A stretch of 34,178 nucleotides of DNA, taken from NCBI RefSeq assembly GCF_044068625.1, contig NZ_JBIPKH010000022.1:1-34178 (forward strand). The letters run 5' to 3'. Position 1 is the first letter of the stretch, and every line of letters begins with the position of its first letter. Of this stretch, positions 25,641 through 33,062 are shown one piece after another. The translations under genes were made by a program, and so were the position numbers. This DNA is from Desulfurivibrio sp044068625. Lineage in GTDB: Bacteria; Desulfobacterota; Desulfobulbia; Desulfobulbales; Desulfurivibrionaceae. Below the pieces are notes generated by a model, which was given only the letters and a program-made list of their open reading frames with translations, did not search any database and was not told the origin of the DNA.

Positions 25641-26990
25641 TTAATCGGCCAGAGGATTGATGGCCAGACCGGTTAGAGCCTTGGGGTAGAAGAAGGTGGA
25701 TTTATGGGGCATCACCAACTGCTCGTCGGCCACCCGCTTCACCTGCTCCACCAGGGTGGGATTCATCAGGAACAGCAGTGGGGTAAACCCGGGATCGCCG
25801 GCCTCCTTGACCGCCACATCCAGGGCTTCGTCGGGGTCGCTGTAGTATTCCAGCAGATCTCCCTGGACGCAGCGGGCCCGATCCAGGTTGGGTAGCTTGT
25901 CGATGACCAGATCGGAGAGCACCACCACGTCCAGCTCCCGCAGAGCCGGCGGCCGCGCGGCCGCCTCCCGCTCCATCACCCCATCCTTCAGAGTCAGCAG
26001 AAAGCAGCGATCCTCGCCGGGATGATAAAAGCCGAACCGGGTCCGCTTTCCCCGCCCCCGCCCCTCCACCATTCGGTCGAACATCCCCACCAGCAGACTC
26101 TCCCGGGAACCGGTGGCAATCTCTTCCACCTGGAAGAATTCCGCCAGCAGCTCCCCCAGGGCCGCAGCCGTGGTCTGGCCAGGAAGCCGCAGTAATCGAT
26201 GGGTGGGCAACACACTCAGGCCGGGATCTTCCATGCCGCAGAGATACATCATGGTCTGGTTGGCCGGGCTCTCGGGGTCCAGCTGTCCCTGCCGTTCCCG
26301 AACCAGGGCCCGATACTGGAGGGCGGTGGTATAGCGGTGATGACCATCGGCGATATAGAGGGGCCGGTCGGTGAAAAAATCGTGTACCGCCGTGATGGTG
26401 GCGGGATCGGTCACCGCCCAGAGGCGGTGTTCACAGCCGTCATGATCGGCGGCCCGGTAGAGCGGCGCCTCCCCGCCCCGAGCCTTTTCCAGCAGGGTGA
26501 TCACCTGATTCCGGGGGTCGGAGTAAAGGGAGAAGATCGGGCTGAACTGGGCCTGGCAGGTTTCCAGCAGGCGCAGGCGGTCGGAGGTTACTCCGGCAAA
26601 GGTTTTTTCATGGGGCTTAACCACCCCCTCGGCAAATTCCGCCAGCCGCACCCGGGCCAGAAAACCGCGCCGGGTATGAAAGGTGCCATCGGGCCGGCGA
26701 TAATCGACCTCATAGAGATAAAAGGCCGGCTGGTTCTCCCGGATCAGCACCTCGGAGGCCAGCCACTCCTGAAAAAGGCGGGCCGCCTCGGCGTAGCGGT
26801 CGGCGGTCATCCCGTCGCTTTTGACGTTTTTGCTCAAATCCAGCCTGATCATATTGTAGGGGTTGCTGCGCAACAGAGCGGCCTGGGCCTGGGCATCGAT
26901 CACGTCGTAGGGGGGGCTGACCACCTCGCTAATGGCCTTGATTTTGGCGGGATTATAGCGCACAGCACGAAAGGGGGAGATAACGGCCAT
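25641..26990 (-). CDS. DUF1015 family protein
   Basis: This 449-residue cytosolic protein has the opening VISPFRAVRYN, SEVVSPPYDVID, and internal IADGHHRYTTALQYR with ADGHHR, all characteristic of DUF1015. The biochemical function is unproven. The family is sometimes called HTH-containing or serine-kinase-like (SerK-type), and some members phosphorylate free serine. The conserved EKTF and YLCGMEDPGLSVLPTHR segments fit the family. A good ribosome site (AAGGAG) lies before the ATG. It is divergent from queD and convergent with YcaO-TPR. Confidence 0.85.
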   Translation of the reverse strand: MAVISPFRAVRYNPAKIKAISEVVSPPYDVIDAQAQAALLRSNPYNMIRLDLSKNVKSDGMTADRYAEAARLFQEWLASEVLIRENQPAFYLYEVDYRRPDGTFHTRRGFLARVRLAEFAEGVVKPHEKTFAGVTSDRLRLLETCQAQFSPIFSLYSDPRNQVITLLEKARGGEAPLYRAADHDGCEHRLWAVTDPATITAVHDFFTDRPLYIADGHHRYTTALQYRALVRERQGQLDPESPANQTMMYLCGMEDPGLSVLPTHRLLRLPGQTTAAALGELLAEFFQVEEIATGSRESLLVGMFDRMVEGRGRGKRTRFGFYHPGEDRCFLLTLKDGVMEREAAARPPALRELDVVVLSDLVIDKLPNLDRARCVQGDLLEYYSDPDEALDVAVKEAGDPGFTPLLFLMNPTLVEQVKRVADEQLVMPHKSTFFYPKALTGLAINPLAD

Positions 26991-27003
26991 CTTGGTTTGC
27001 TCC

Positions 27004-27032
27004 TTGAGCCATGAAGATCAATGGGGTATATA
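27004..27032 (+). promoter_or_regulatory. candidate promoter of queDE
   Basis: TTGAGC (27004-27009) and TATATA (27027-27032) are 17 bp apart, placing transcription start near 27039, at the foot of the leader hairpin. The leader to queD would be about 83 nt. Confidence 0.5.
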
Positions 27033-27038
27033 GTAAAA

Positions 27039-27109
27039 AGCCCTCGCAGCGGGCTCGATCAAAAACGACATTCTTATTAAAAATTACCCCGCCTTGCAAG
27101 CGGTCTTTT
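27039..27109 (+). promoter_or_regulatory. structured leader upstream of queDE, possible preQ1-like regulator
   Basis: A hairpin AGCCC-TCGCAGC-GGGCT (27039-27055) is followed by an A-rich tail (GATCAAAAACGAC). A second hairpin CCGC..GCGG (27089-27103) ends in TCTTTT just before the queD ribosome site. The hairpin plus A-rich tail resembles preQ1-I layout, and the TCGCAG loop matches the published T. tengcongensis aptamer loop start. The loop is too short and lacks the conserved ACC, so a genuine preQ1 aptamer is not established. On the minus strand the first hairpin is followed by TTTTT and looks like a terminator. Confidence 0.3.
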
Positions 27110-27121
27110 GAGGAAAGGCCC

Positions 27122-27490
27122 ATGTTCGACATCTTCACCACCACCCATTTCTCTTCGGCCCACCACCTGCGTGACTACCCCGGCAACTGCGAAAAGCCCC
27201 ATGGCCACAACTGGAAGGTGGAAGTGACCATCCGGGCCGACAGCCTGGATCAGTTGGGGATGGGGCTGGATTTCCGCGACCTCAAGGCGGCCCTGAAGCC
27301 GATCATCGACCAGCTTGACCACCGCGACCTCAACCAGCACCCGGCCTTTGCCGACTGCAACCCCTCTTCGGAAAATATCGCCAAGTATATCTTTGACGAA
27401 CTGAAAAAGAGCCTGACCACCGAGCGTTATCGGCCTTACCAGGTGACGGTGCTCGAAACCGACGCCTGCGGCGTCACCTACCGCGAATGA
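27122..27490 (+). CDS. queD: 6-carboxy-5,6,7,8-tetrahydropterin synthase
   Basis: QueD makes the 6-carboxytetrahydropterin precursor of queuosine from dihydroneopterin triphosphate. The 122-residue protein has the FSSAHHL zinc-histidine segment, the CxxxHGH motif (GNCEKPHGHNW, catalytic Cys23, zinc His27/His29), and LDFRDLK, LDHRDLN and PSSENIAKYI, all family hallmarks. The start at 27122 follows GAGGAAAGG. A longer frame to 27011 runs through the leader and is rejected. It overlaps queE by 4 bp, giving a queDE operon. Confidence 0.96.
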   Translation: MFDIFTTTHFSSAHHLRDYPGNCEKPHGHNWKVEVTIRADSLDQLGMGLDFRDLKAALKPIIDQLDHRDLNQHPAFADCNPSSENIAKYIFDELKKSLTTERYRPYQVTVLETDACGVTYRE

Positions 27491-28161
27491 GTGAAGCGCC
27501 GCCCCCCCTGCAGATCGCGGAGGTCTTCTACAGCCTCCAGGGGGAATCATCATGGGCCGGCTATCCCTGCCTTTTTGTGCGCCTGACCGGCTGCAACCTG
27601 CGCTGCTCTTACTGCGACGCCCGCTACAGCTACGAGGAACCGGGCACTGCCTACAGCCTGCAGGATCTGTTAATCGCTCTCAAGGGGCTCGAGCCGACGG
27701 GACAAAGGGTGGATCTGGTGGAGATCACCGGGGGGGAACCGCTGCTGCAGGAAGGGGTCTATCCGCTGCTCGACGCCCTGCTGGCCGATGGTCGCCGGGT
27801 CTTGCTGGAAACCAACGGCAGCCTCTCTTTGGCCCGGGTACCGGCGGCGGTGCACTGCATCATGGATGTCAAATGTCCGGGCAGCGGCATGGCCGACCGG
27901 CTGGACCTGGATAACTTCCGACGCCTGACCGGCAACGACGAGATCAAATTCGTGCTCAGCGACCGCCCCGATTACGACTGGGCCCTGACCATCATCAAAC
28001 AGCACCGGCTGCTCCCCCACCACCGGCTGGTCTTCTCGCCGGCCGCCGGCCGCCTGGCCCCCGCCGACCTGGCCGCCTGGCTGCTGGCCGACGCCCTGCC
28101 GATCCGCCTGCAACTGCAACTGCACACCCTGCTCTGGCCCAACCGCCGGCGAGGCTGCTGA
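27487..28161 (+). CDS. queE: 7-carboxy-7-deazaguanine synthase (radical SAM)
   Basis: QueE converts 6-carboxytetrahydropterin to 7-carboxy-7-deazaguanine using a [4Fe-4S]-SAM cluster. The 224-residue protein has the cluster motif CNLRCSYC (Cys36, 40, 43; CX3CX2C). The typical YSLQGES and EITGGEPLLQ segments and the VKCPGSGM and DEIKFVL substrate-binding patches follow. Length is that of a standard QueE. Its ATG overlaps the queD stop (ATGA), so it is translated together with it. queC and queF are not in the window. Confidence 0.96.
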   Translation: MSEAPPPLQIAEVFYSLQGESSWAGYPCLFVRLTGCNLRCSYCDARYSYEEPGTAYSLQDLLIALKGLEPTGQRVDLVEITGGEPLLQEGVYPLLDALLADGRRVLLETNGSLSLARVPAAVHCIMDVKCPGSGMADRLDLDNFRRLTGNDEIKFVLSDRPDYDWALTIIKQHRLLPHHRLVFSPAAGRLAPADLAAWLLADALPIRLQLQLHTLLWPNRRRGC

Positions 28162-28302
28162 CGTTAGCTTGCCCCTTCTGCCGGTGGTAATTTATCCCGC
28201 GGCCCTTTTCTTCTTGCGTCGTCTCACATTTTCAGCTCCCACAAGAGATCCAGGGCTCGATGGTTCTGACCCCATTTTTCACCTTTTTCTACCAGCTCGG
28301 CT
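28162..28302. other. intergenic segment between convergent queE and hsdR
   Basis: No convincing gene, terminator or RNA was found. The stretch GGTTCTGACCCCATTTTT (28262-28279) reads on the minus strand as a GGGGTCAGAACC tag of the type often seen with REP-associated transposases. This may mark the edge of the accessory island. Confidence 0.35.
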
Positions 28303-31300
28303 TCACCCTTGCCGGGCCTGCTGGTATTGCTTGAAATTCTCGGCCTGTTCGAAGATCTCCCGGTACACCTCGTCGCGGTCCACCGGGGGGTAGCCGTGCT
28401 TGGCCAGGATCAGGATCAGCTCCACCTTGAGTTCGGCCTTGATGTCCGCTCGCTGGTTCCAGTCGGTGTATCTGACCTTGTCGTCCACCACCAGCTTGAC
28501 CGCTTTGGCCAGGGCGAGCAGTTTCTCCTCGGGGTAGGTGAAGTCGTATTTGATCATCAGATCCTTGAGGATGTCGTAGAAGGCCTTCTCTTCCAGGTCG
28601 ATGCCAAGGTCGGCGAAAGAGTCGCGCTCCTTTTTCAGGGCCTGAATCAGGTCGATGATCTCGACGGAAAAATCCTCCAGCACGTTGCCGACCAGCACGT
28701 CCTCTTCCTTGCGCTGGTTGTAGGCATCCACCAGGGTCTTGAACCTTTTGGCAAAATCCAGCCCCCTGGCCTTGTTGACCTGCTTGAAGTCGGCAATCGC
28801 CCGGGCCAGCAGTTGCTGCAGGAGCTTGATTTTGGTGTTGGGGAGCTTGATCTTCTCGATCCGGGCCAGGTAATCGTCGGCGAAGATATCTATTTCCCCG
28901 GCCTTGTCTTCCCCCAGCTTGAAAATCTCCTCCACCCCCGCGCTCTGCAGGGCCTCGCTAATCATTTCCCGCACCCGGGCGTTCATCCGAGCGGTATCCG
29001 GGGCATCCCCCATGGTCAGTTTGAAAACGATGGAGCGCACCGCCAGGTAGAAGTGAATCCGGTCGCGCTCCTCCCGGCTCAGCTCTTCTGCGCCGCTGCA
29101 GATGTCGCAGGCGGCCTTGAGGCGCTTGACCAGGTGCATGAAGCGCTTTTCGATCTTATCGGTAATCTGCACATACTCCGCCGCCTGGTTGAGGCAGTTG
29201 AGCTGCGCCACCGGGCTGCCCCGGAAATAGGTTAAGCGATCACGGGGCACCGCATCTTGCGGCGATCGAGCCGGCTCACGTACTGATGTACGCTTTACCG
29301 TCTCGCTTGCCGCAACCTGCGGCACCCCGTGACCGCTTACCCCGTCGACCCCGTGATCAGTTACGAAATAGGGGGTGGTGTCGAAGCGGTGGAAGATCCG
29401 GCCCAGCAGGTCGAGGTGGTCCCTGACCACCACCAGCGACTGGCCGATCTCCTCGATGTTCTGGCGGTCGGCCTGGTTGTAATGGGCCAGGGCCAGGTTC
29501 ATCTGCTTCTTGATCCCGATATAGTCCACCACCAGCCCCTTCTCCTTGCCCGCGTAGCGGCGGTTGACCCGCGAAATGGTCTGGATCAGGTTGTGGCGCT
29601 GGATCGGCTTGTCGATGTAGATGGTGTCGAGAAAGGGCACGTCGAAGCCGGTGAGCCACATATCGACCACGATGGCGATCTTGAAGTTGGACTCCGGCTG
29701 CTTGAACTGGCGGTCCAGCTCCTTGCGGTATTCCGGGGTGCCCAGCAGGTCGTAGAGTTCCTTGGGGTCGTCCGCACTCCGGGTCATGATCAGCTTGACC
29801 CGCTCCATGGGCTTGATCTCCCGCCGCCGGGCCGCGCTCAGCTCCGTCTCTTCCCCTCCCCCTTCCCCGCCGGCCCGCGCCTGGTTCCACTCCGGCCGCA
29901 GGGCGATCAGCTCCCGCCACAGGGCGTAAGCGATCTCGCGCTTGCTGCAGACAAACATCGCCTTGCCCATTACGCTGGCGCCCTCCTCCAGCCGCCGCTG
30001 GTAGTGGTGGACAAAATCGATCGCCAGGGCCCTAATCCGGTCCGGGTCGCCCAGGATGGCGTGCATCCGGGCGCTGGCCTTCTTGCTCTCCTCGATCTGG
30101 TAGTCGCTGGCCCCCTCCTCGGCGCACCGGGCGTAATAGGCCTCGATCTCTTCAAGCTTGCCGTTGTCCAGAATCACCTTGGCCGCCCGCCCCTCATAGA
30201 CGATGCGCACGGTGATCTGGTCCTTCACCGACTCGGTCATGGTATAGGCATCGACCACCGGGCCGAAGACATCCAGGGTGGCGTCGATGGGGGTGCCGGT
30301 GAAGCCGACATAGGTGGCATTGGGCAGAGAATCGTGCAGGTACTTGGCAAAGCCGAAGGTGCGCTTGACTCCGTTTTCGGTCAGCCGCACCTTCTGGTCG
30401 AGATTGACCTGGCTGCGGTGGGCCTCATCGGAGATGCAGATGATATTGGCCCGGTCGCTGAGCAGCCGGGTATCCTCGGTGAACTTCTGCACCGTGGTCA
30501 GGAAGACCCCGCCGCTGTTGCGGCCCTTGAGCAACTCCCGCAACCGGGCCCGGCTCTCGACGCTGATCACCGTCTGGTCGCCGATATAGCCCTTGGCGTT
30601 GGTGAACTGGTGGGCGAGCTGGGCATCGAGATCGGTGCGGTCGGTGATCAGCACGATGGTCGGGCTCTCGAACTCCAGGCTCTTCATCAGCAGCCGGGTG
30701 AGAAAGAGCATGGTGAAGCTCTTGCCGCAGCCGGTGGCGCCGAAGTAGGTGCCGCCCTTGCCGTCGCCCCCGGTGCCGTCCGGCAGCTTCCGGTGGGCCC
30801 GGATATTGCGGTAGAGCTTGGTCGCCGCGTAGAACTGGGGATAGCGGCAGACCACCTTCTCCTCGCGCTTGGAGACATCGGGGAAGTAGATGAAGTGGCG
30901 GATCACCTGGCGCAGCCGGTGCTGGTCGAACAGCCCGGCGATCATGGTATGGAGGGCGTTGATCCCGTCCTGGTCGATGGTTTCGGCACCGCTGACCTTG
31001 CGCCAGGTATAGAAAAACTCGTAGGGGGCGAACAGCGAGCCCAGCCGGCTGTTGACCCCGTCGCTGATCACGCAGAGGGCGTTGTACTTCATCAGCTCGG
31101 GAATCGCCCGGACATAGCGGGTGGTCAGTTGGAGATAGGCATCATAAATGGTGGCCTCTTCCCGGATGGCGCTCTTGAACTCGAAGATCACCAGGGGCAG
31201 GCCGTTGAGGTAGAGCACGGCATCGGGAATCCGCTTTTCGTGGCCGACCACCTCCAACTGGCTGACCAGGCGGTAGATATTGCCGTCGGCCCGATAGGCG

Positions 31301-31695
31301 GGCGACTCCTCCGCCGTCAGGGTCTCCACCTCGCCGGGGCGGGGGAGGCGCTGGGCGGGCAGCCCGGCGTAATCGATTAGTTGGATGTAAAGATCCTTGC
31401 GGCTGCGATCCTCGCGCTTAAGCAGAAAACCGTCGGCCACCAGCCGGTGGATGGTCCGGTTGGATTCATAAAGATCAAGGGCCGGCAGCCGCTCCAGCCG
31501 GCGGCAGATGGAAGCAATCTCGCCGGAGGTGATCCCCTCGCCGCCGTAACGGCGGGCCAGAAACTCGCCCAGATCATCCCGCAGCAGCACCTCGTCGGGC
31601 CGCCGCGCCAGCTCCTCGCCCTTAAAGTGCGGGTAGCCCTGCTCCCCCAGCAGGGTGATGATCGCCTGTTCCAGCTTGGCTTCGGTGAATTTCAT
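28303..31695 (-). CDS. hsdR: type I restriction endonuclease R subunit
   Basis: The 1130-residue motor/nuclease subunit has an N-terminal HSDR_N region with the PD-(D/E)xK nuclease motif (Asp158, then EFK around 172-174). Helicase motifs follow: Walker A GATGCGKS (319-326), DEAH (423-426), GFTGTP, and QTISRVNRR for motif VI. A C-terminal helical region follows. The start at 31695 (MKFTEAKLEQAI) is preferred over 31752, which would run into the upstream gene. A 47-residue block (about 775-823) arises from an inserted palindromic element (29232-29364). It interrupts the usual HRFDTTPYF-to-GSPVAQLNCLN junction while keeping frame. Activity is uncertain. Confidence 0.95.
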   Translation of the reverse strand: MKFTEAKLEQAIITLLGEQGYPHFKGEELARRPDEVLLRDDLGEFLARRYGGEGITSGEIASICRRLERLPALDLYESNRTIHRLVADGFLLKREDRSRKDLYIQLIDYAGLPAQRLPRPGEVETLTAEESPAYRADGNIYRLVSQLEVVGHEKRIPDAVLYLNGLPLVIFEFKSAIREEATIYDAYLQLTTRYVRAIPELMKYNALCVISDGVNSRLGSLFAPYEFFYTWRKVSGAETIDQDGINALHTMIAGLFDQHRLRQVIRHFIYFPDVSKREEKVVCRYPQFYAATKLYRNIRAHRKLPDGTGGDGKGGTYFGATGCGKSFTMLFLTRLLMKSLEFESPTIVLITDRTDLDAQLAHQFTNAKGYIGDQTVISVESRARLRELLKGRNSGGVFLTTVQKFTEDTRLLSDRANIICISDEAHRSQVNLDQKVRLTENGVKRTFGFAKYLHDSLPNATYVGFTGTPIDATLDVFGPVVDAYTMTESVKDQITVRIVYEGRAAKVILDNGKLEEIEAYYARCAEEGASDYQIEESKKASARMHAILGDPDRIRALAIDFVHHYQRRLEEGASVMGKAMFVCSKREIAYALWRELIALRPEWNQARAGGEGGGEETELSAARRREIKPMERVKLIMTRSADDPKELYDLLGTPEYRKELDRQFKQPESNFKIAIVVDMWLTGFDVPFLDTIYIDKPIQRHNLIQTISRVNRRYAGKEKGLVVDYIGIKKQMNLALAHYNQADRQNIEEIGQSLVVVRDHLDLLGRIFHRFDTTPYFVTDHGVDGVSGHGVPQVAASETVKRTSVREPARSPQDAVPRDRLTYFRGSPVAQLNCLNQAAEYVQITDKIEKRFMHLVKRLKAACDICSGAEELSREERDRIHFYLAVRSIVFKLTMGDAPDTARMNARVREMISEALQSAGVEEIFKLGEDKAGEIDIFADDYLARIEKIKLPNTKIKLLQQLLARAIADFKQVNKARGLDFAKRFKTLVDAYNQRKEEDVLVGNVLEDFSVEIIDLIQALKKERDSFADLGIDLEEKAFYDILKDLMIKYDFTYPEEKLLALAKAVKLVVDDKVRYTDWNQRADIKAELKVELILILAKHGYPPVDRDEVYREIFEQAENFKQYQQARQG
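29232..29364. mobile_element. 133-bp palindromic miniature element inserted in frame in hsdR
   Basis: The termini are inverted repeats of 16 bp (TTAAGCGATCACGGGG and, reverse-complemented, GTAACTGATCACGGGG, 13 of 16 matching). They are flanked by an 8-bp direct repeat GAAATAGG (29224-29231 and 29365-29372). A longer internal pair of 32-bp arms (29232-29263 and 29309-29340, 26/32 matching) gives a hairpin with a CGTAC-TGAT-GTACG tip (29279-29292 area). CCCCGTGA..TTAC occurs twice at the right end (29325-29340 and 29349-29364). Element plus duplication is 141 bp, a multiple of 3, and no stop occurs in the hsdR frame. It has no transposase, so it is non-autonomous. Confidence 0.85.
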
Positions 31696-31696
31696 A

Positions 31697-32245
31697 TCAG
31701 CTCCCCAGCAGCTCCAGCATCGCCCGCGCCGGCCAGATGCAGTTGCGGACACCCTTTGCCGTGCAGGGTCGCTCGGCCAGCCAAGCCCCGGTTTTGTATG
31801 GCGACAGATCCATCACCGAGGCGCGTTCGTAGGCCAGCATTAAATCCAGGTCCTGCCCCATCCGGTTGAGGGTGCCCTGCACCGAGCGATTGCAGTCGTT
31901 GTCGCAGACCAGCAGCGCCAGCAGCTTTTCCGCCGCCTTCATCTGCCGGTCGTCGGCGCCGACCTTGAGCAGGGTGTTCATGAAGCCGTCCTGAAAGAAC
32001 CAGTCCAGTTCGGCCAACTCCTCTTTTTTGAGCGCCGGGACAAAGACCGGAAAACGGGTGGCATCGTGGACGAACAGCACGCACTGGCGGCGTTGCAGCA
32101 GGAGCAGGTTGGCGTGCCAGCCGCTCAGCGGGGATTCGCCCACGTCGCCGGCGGCAGGGGGCACACCCCGACGGCTTTTCAGCCGCCCGTCCGCATCACA
32201 CGGCAGCTTGACCAGCAGTTTTTTGGTGCAGTGCAGGCGTATCAT
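31697..32245 (-). CDS. DUF6933-like protein coupled to hsdR
   Basis: This 182-residue soluble protein has the opening MIRLHCTKKLLVKLP, then WHANLLLLQRRQCVLFVHDATRFPVFVPALKKEEL and FFQDGFMNTLLKVGA, which I recognise as a DUF6933-type domain. Its function is unknown. The stop codon is one base before the hsdR ATG, a coupled arrangement implying a shared transcript and a role in, or hitch-hiking on, the type I system. A ribosome site before its own start is weak. It may be a regulatory or accessory factor; no catalytic motif is visible. Confidence 0.65.
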   Translation of the reverse strand: MIRLHCTKKLLVKLPCDADGRLKSRRGVPPAAGDVGESPLSGWHANLLLLQRRQCVLFVHDATRFPVFVPALKKEELAELDWFFQDGFMNTLLKVGADDRQMKAAEKLLALLVCDNDCNRSVQGTLNRMGQDLDLMLAYERASVMDLSPYKTGAWLAERPCTAKGVRNCIWPARAMLELLGS

Positions 32246-32426
32246 ATGGCATCCGCTACAAGTTTTTCCGCATCGGGGTTGTTGAAACCCTTACCATAAA
32301 TACAACCGCGATCAAAAGGAGATTCGCGGTTTGCATTATTACTCCCTATCGAATATATTCCGTATATCCGGCAAGAGCTGCATGTCGGCGGCGCCTTGAC
32401 TTATACTCATAAAAGGTATATTAATT
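32246..32426 (+). promoter_or_regulatory. divergent control region for the RelE/XRE pair and the DUF6933-hsdR genes
   Basis: The segment holds a perfect GAATATATTC palindrome (32351-32360) next to TATATCC, a possible operator for the XRE antitoxin. TTGACT (32396-32401) with TATTAA (32419-32424) are 17 bp apart, but that would place the start almost at the toxin ATG. AAAAGG (32411-32416) is the toxin's ribosome site, which argues for an earlier start. Promoter identity is therefore unsettled. Confidence 0.4.
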
Positions 32427-32702
32427 ATGCAATGGCAGGTCAAGCTGACCAAGAAGGCCGAGAAGCAGAGCCTGAAGCTGCCCAAAGGGGCTCTTGCCGC
32501 GCTTTATGCGCTGATGGTCAGTATTCGCCGAGGTGGCCCGGTTCGGGGTGACTGGCCGAATTACTCCAAGCTGGGGCCCCACCAGCACCACTGCCATCTC
32601 AAGAAAGGCAAACCGACCTATGTGGCGGTTTGGACCGAAGACAAGGCCACCATCACCGTGGAGATCATCTATGCCGGCACCCATGAAAAAGCGCCGTACT
32701 GA
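32427..32702 (+). CDS. RelE/HigB-like toxin
   Basis: This 91-residue basic protein resembles RelE-type mRNA interferases. It has an N-terminal helix (VKLTKKAEKQSLKLPKGALAAL) and the strands HHCHLKKGKPTYVAVWTEDKATITVEIIYAGTHEKAPY, the RelE fold with basic residues and a C-terminal Tyr. Catalytic residues vary in the family and are not assigned. Its ATG is preceded by AAAAGG. The 3' end overlaps the XRE antitoxin by 20 bp, so toxin precedes antitoxin, as in higBA. Confidence 0.8.
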   Translation: MQWQVKLTKKAEKQSLKLPKGALAALYALMVSIRRGGPVRGDWPNYSKLGPHQHHCHLKKGKPTYVAVWTEDKATITVEIIYAGTHEKAPY

Positions 32703-33036
32703 CAGGGAACTGGTTACGCTCCGGCTCAAGGTTCATCCGGCCAACGTGGAACGGATCAAGCGTTTTGTGGCCGCAGTTGAGCCGGCCGCGAACGGAGCAG
32801 ACGGGATCACGGCCGATCAGTTTTACGCCAAACATTTCACCGGCCAACCGGAATGGGCCGTTGCCCTGCGCGGCTACCGTTATCGCGAAGACCTTACCCA
32901 GGCCCAACTGGCCGAATTGACCGGGATTCCCCAGCGCCATATCTCGGAAATGGAAAACGGCAAGCGCCCCATCGGCAAGGAGCGGGCCCGAAAACTGGCC
33001 GTCGTCCTGAATGCGGATTACCGGCTCTTCCTTTAG
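32683..33036 (+). CDS. XRE family antitoxin (HigA-like)
   Basis: The 117-residue protein is chosen from ATG 32683 (MKKRRTDREL); ATG 32671 would add four residues. Its C-terminal half is an XRE helix-turn-helix (RYREDLTQAQLAELTGIPQRHISEMENGK, recognition helix QRHISEM). Residues about 1-60 would bind the toxin. The start overlaps the toxin end, coupling their translation. The pair sits in the opposite orientation to the restriction genes, so it was probably inserted between hsdS and the DUF6933 gene. It may aid island stability by addiction. Confidence 0.85.
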   Translation: MKKRRTDRELVTLRLKVHPANVERIKRFVAAVEPAANGADGITADQFYAKHFTGQPEWAVALRGYRYREDLTQAQLAELTGIPQRHISEMENGKRPIGKERARKLAVVLNADYRLFL

Positions 33037-33062
33037 CCGAATGGATCGCTGCCTGGTCATGG

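Noticed and set aside
27039..27055. Canonical preQ1-I riboswitch before queD
   Set aside because: The stem and A-rich tail fit, but the loop is only 7 nt and lacks the conserved ACC for ligand pairing. It is kept only as a candidate leader.
29849..29871. G-rich run in hsdR as a quadruplex
   Set aside because: Only three clear runs of four or more occur within short distance, so the usual four-run rule is not met convincingly.
29329..31380. Long plus-strand ORF over hsdR, and similar long ORFs over lon, BCCT and porin genes
   Set aside because: They are antisense shadows in GC-rich DNA. The opposite frames carry full conserved motifs, and the shadows have skewed Gly/Pro/His-rich composition without domains.
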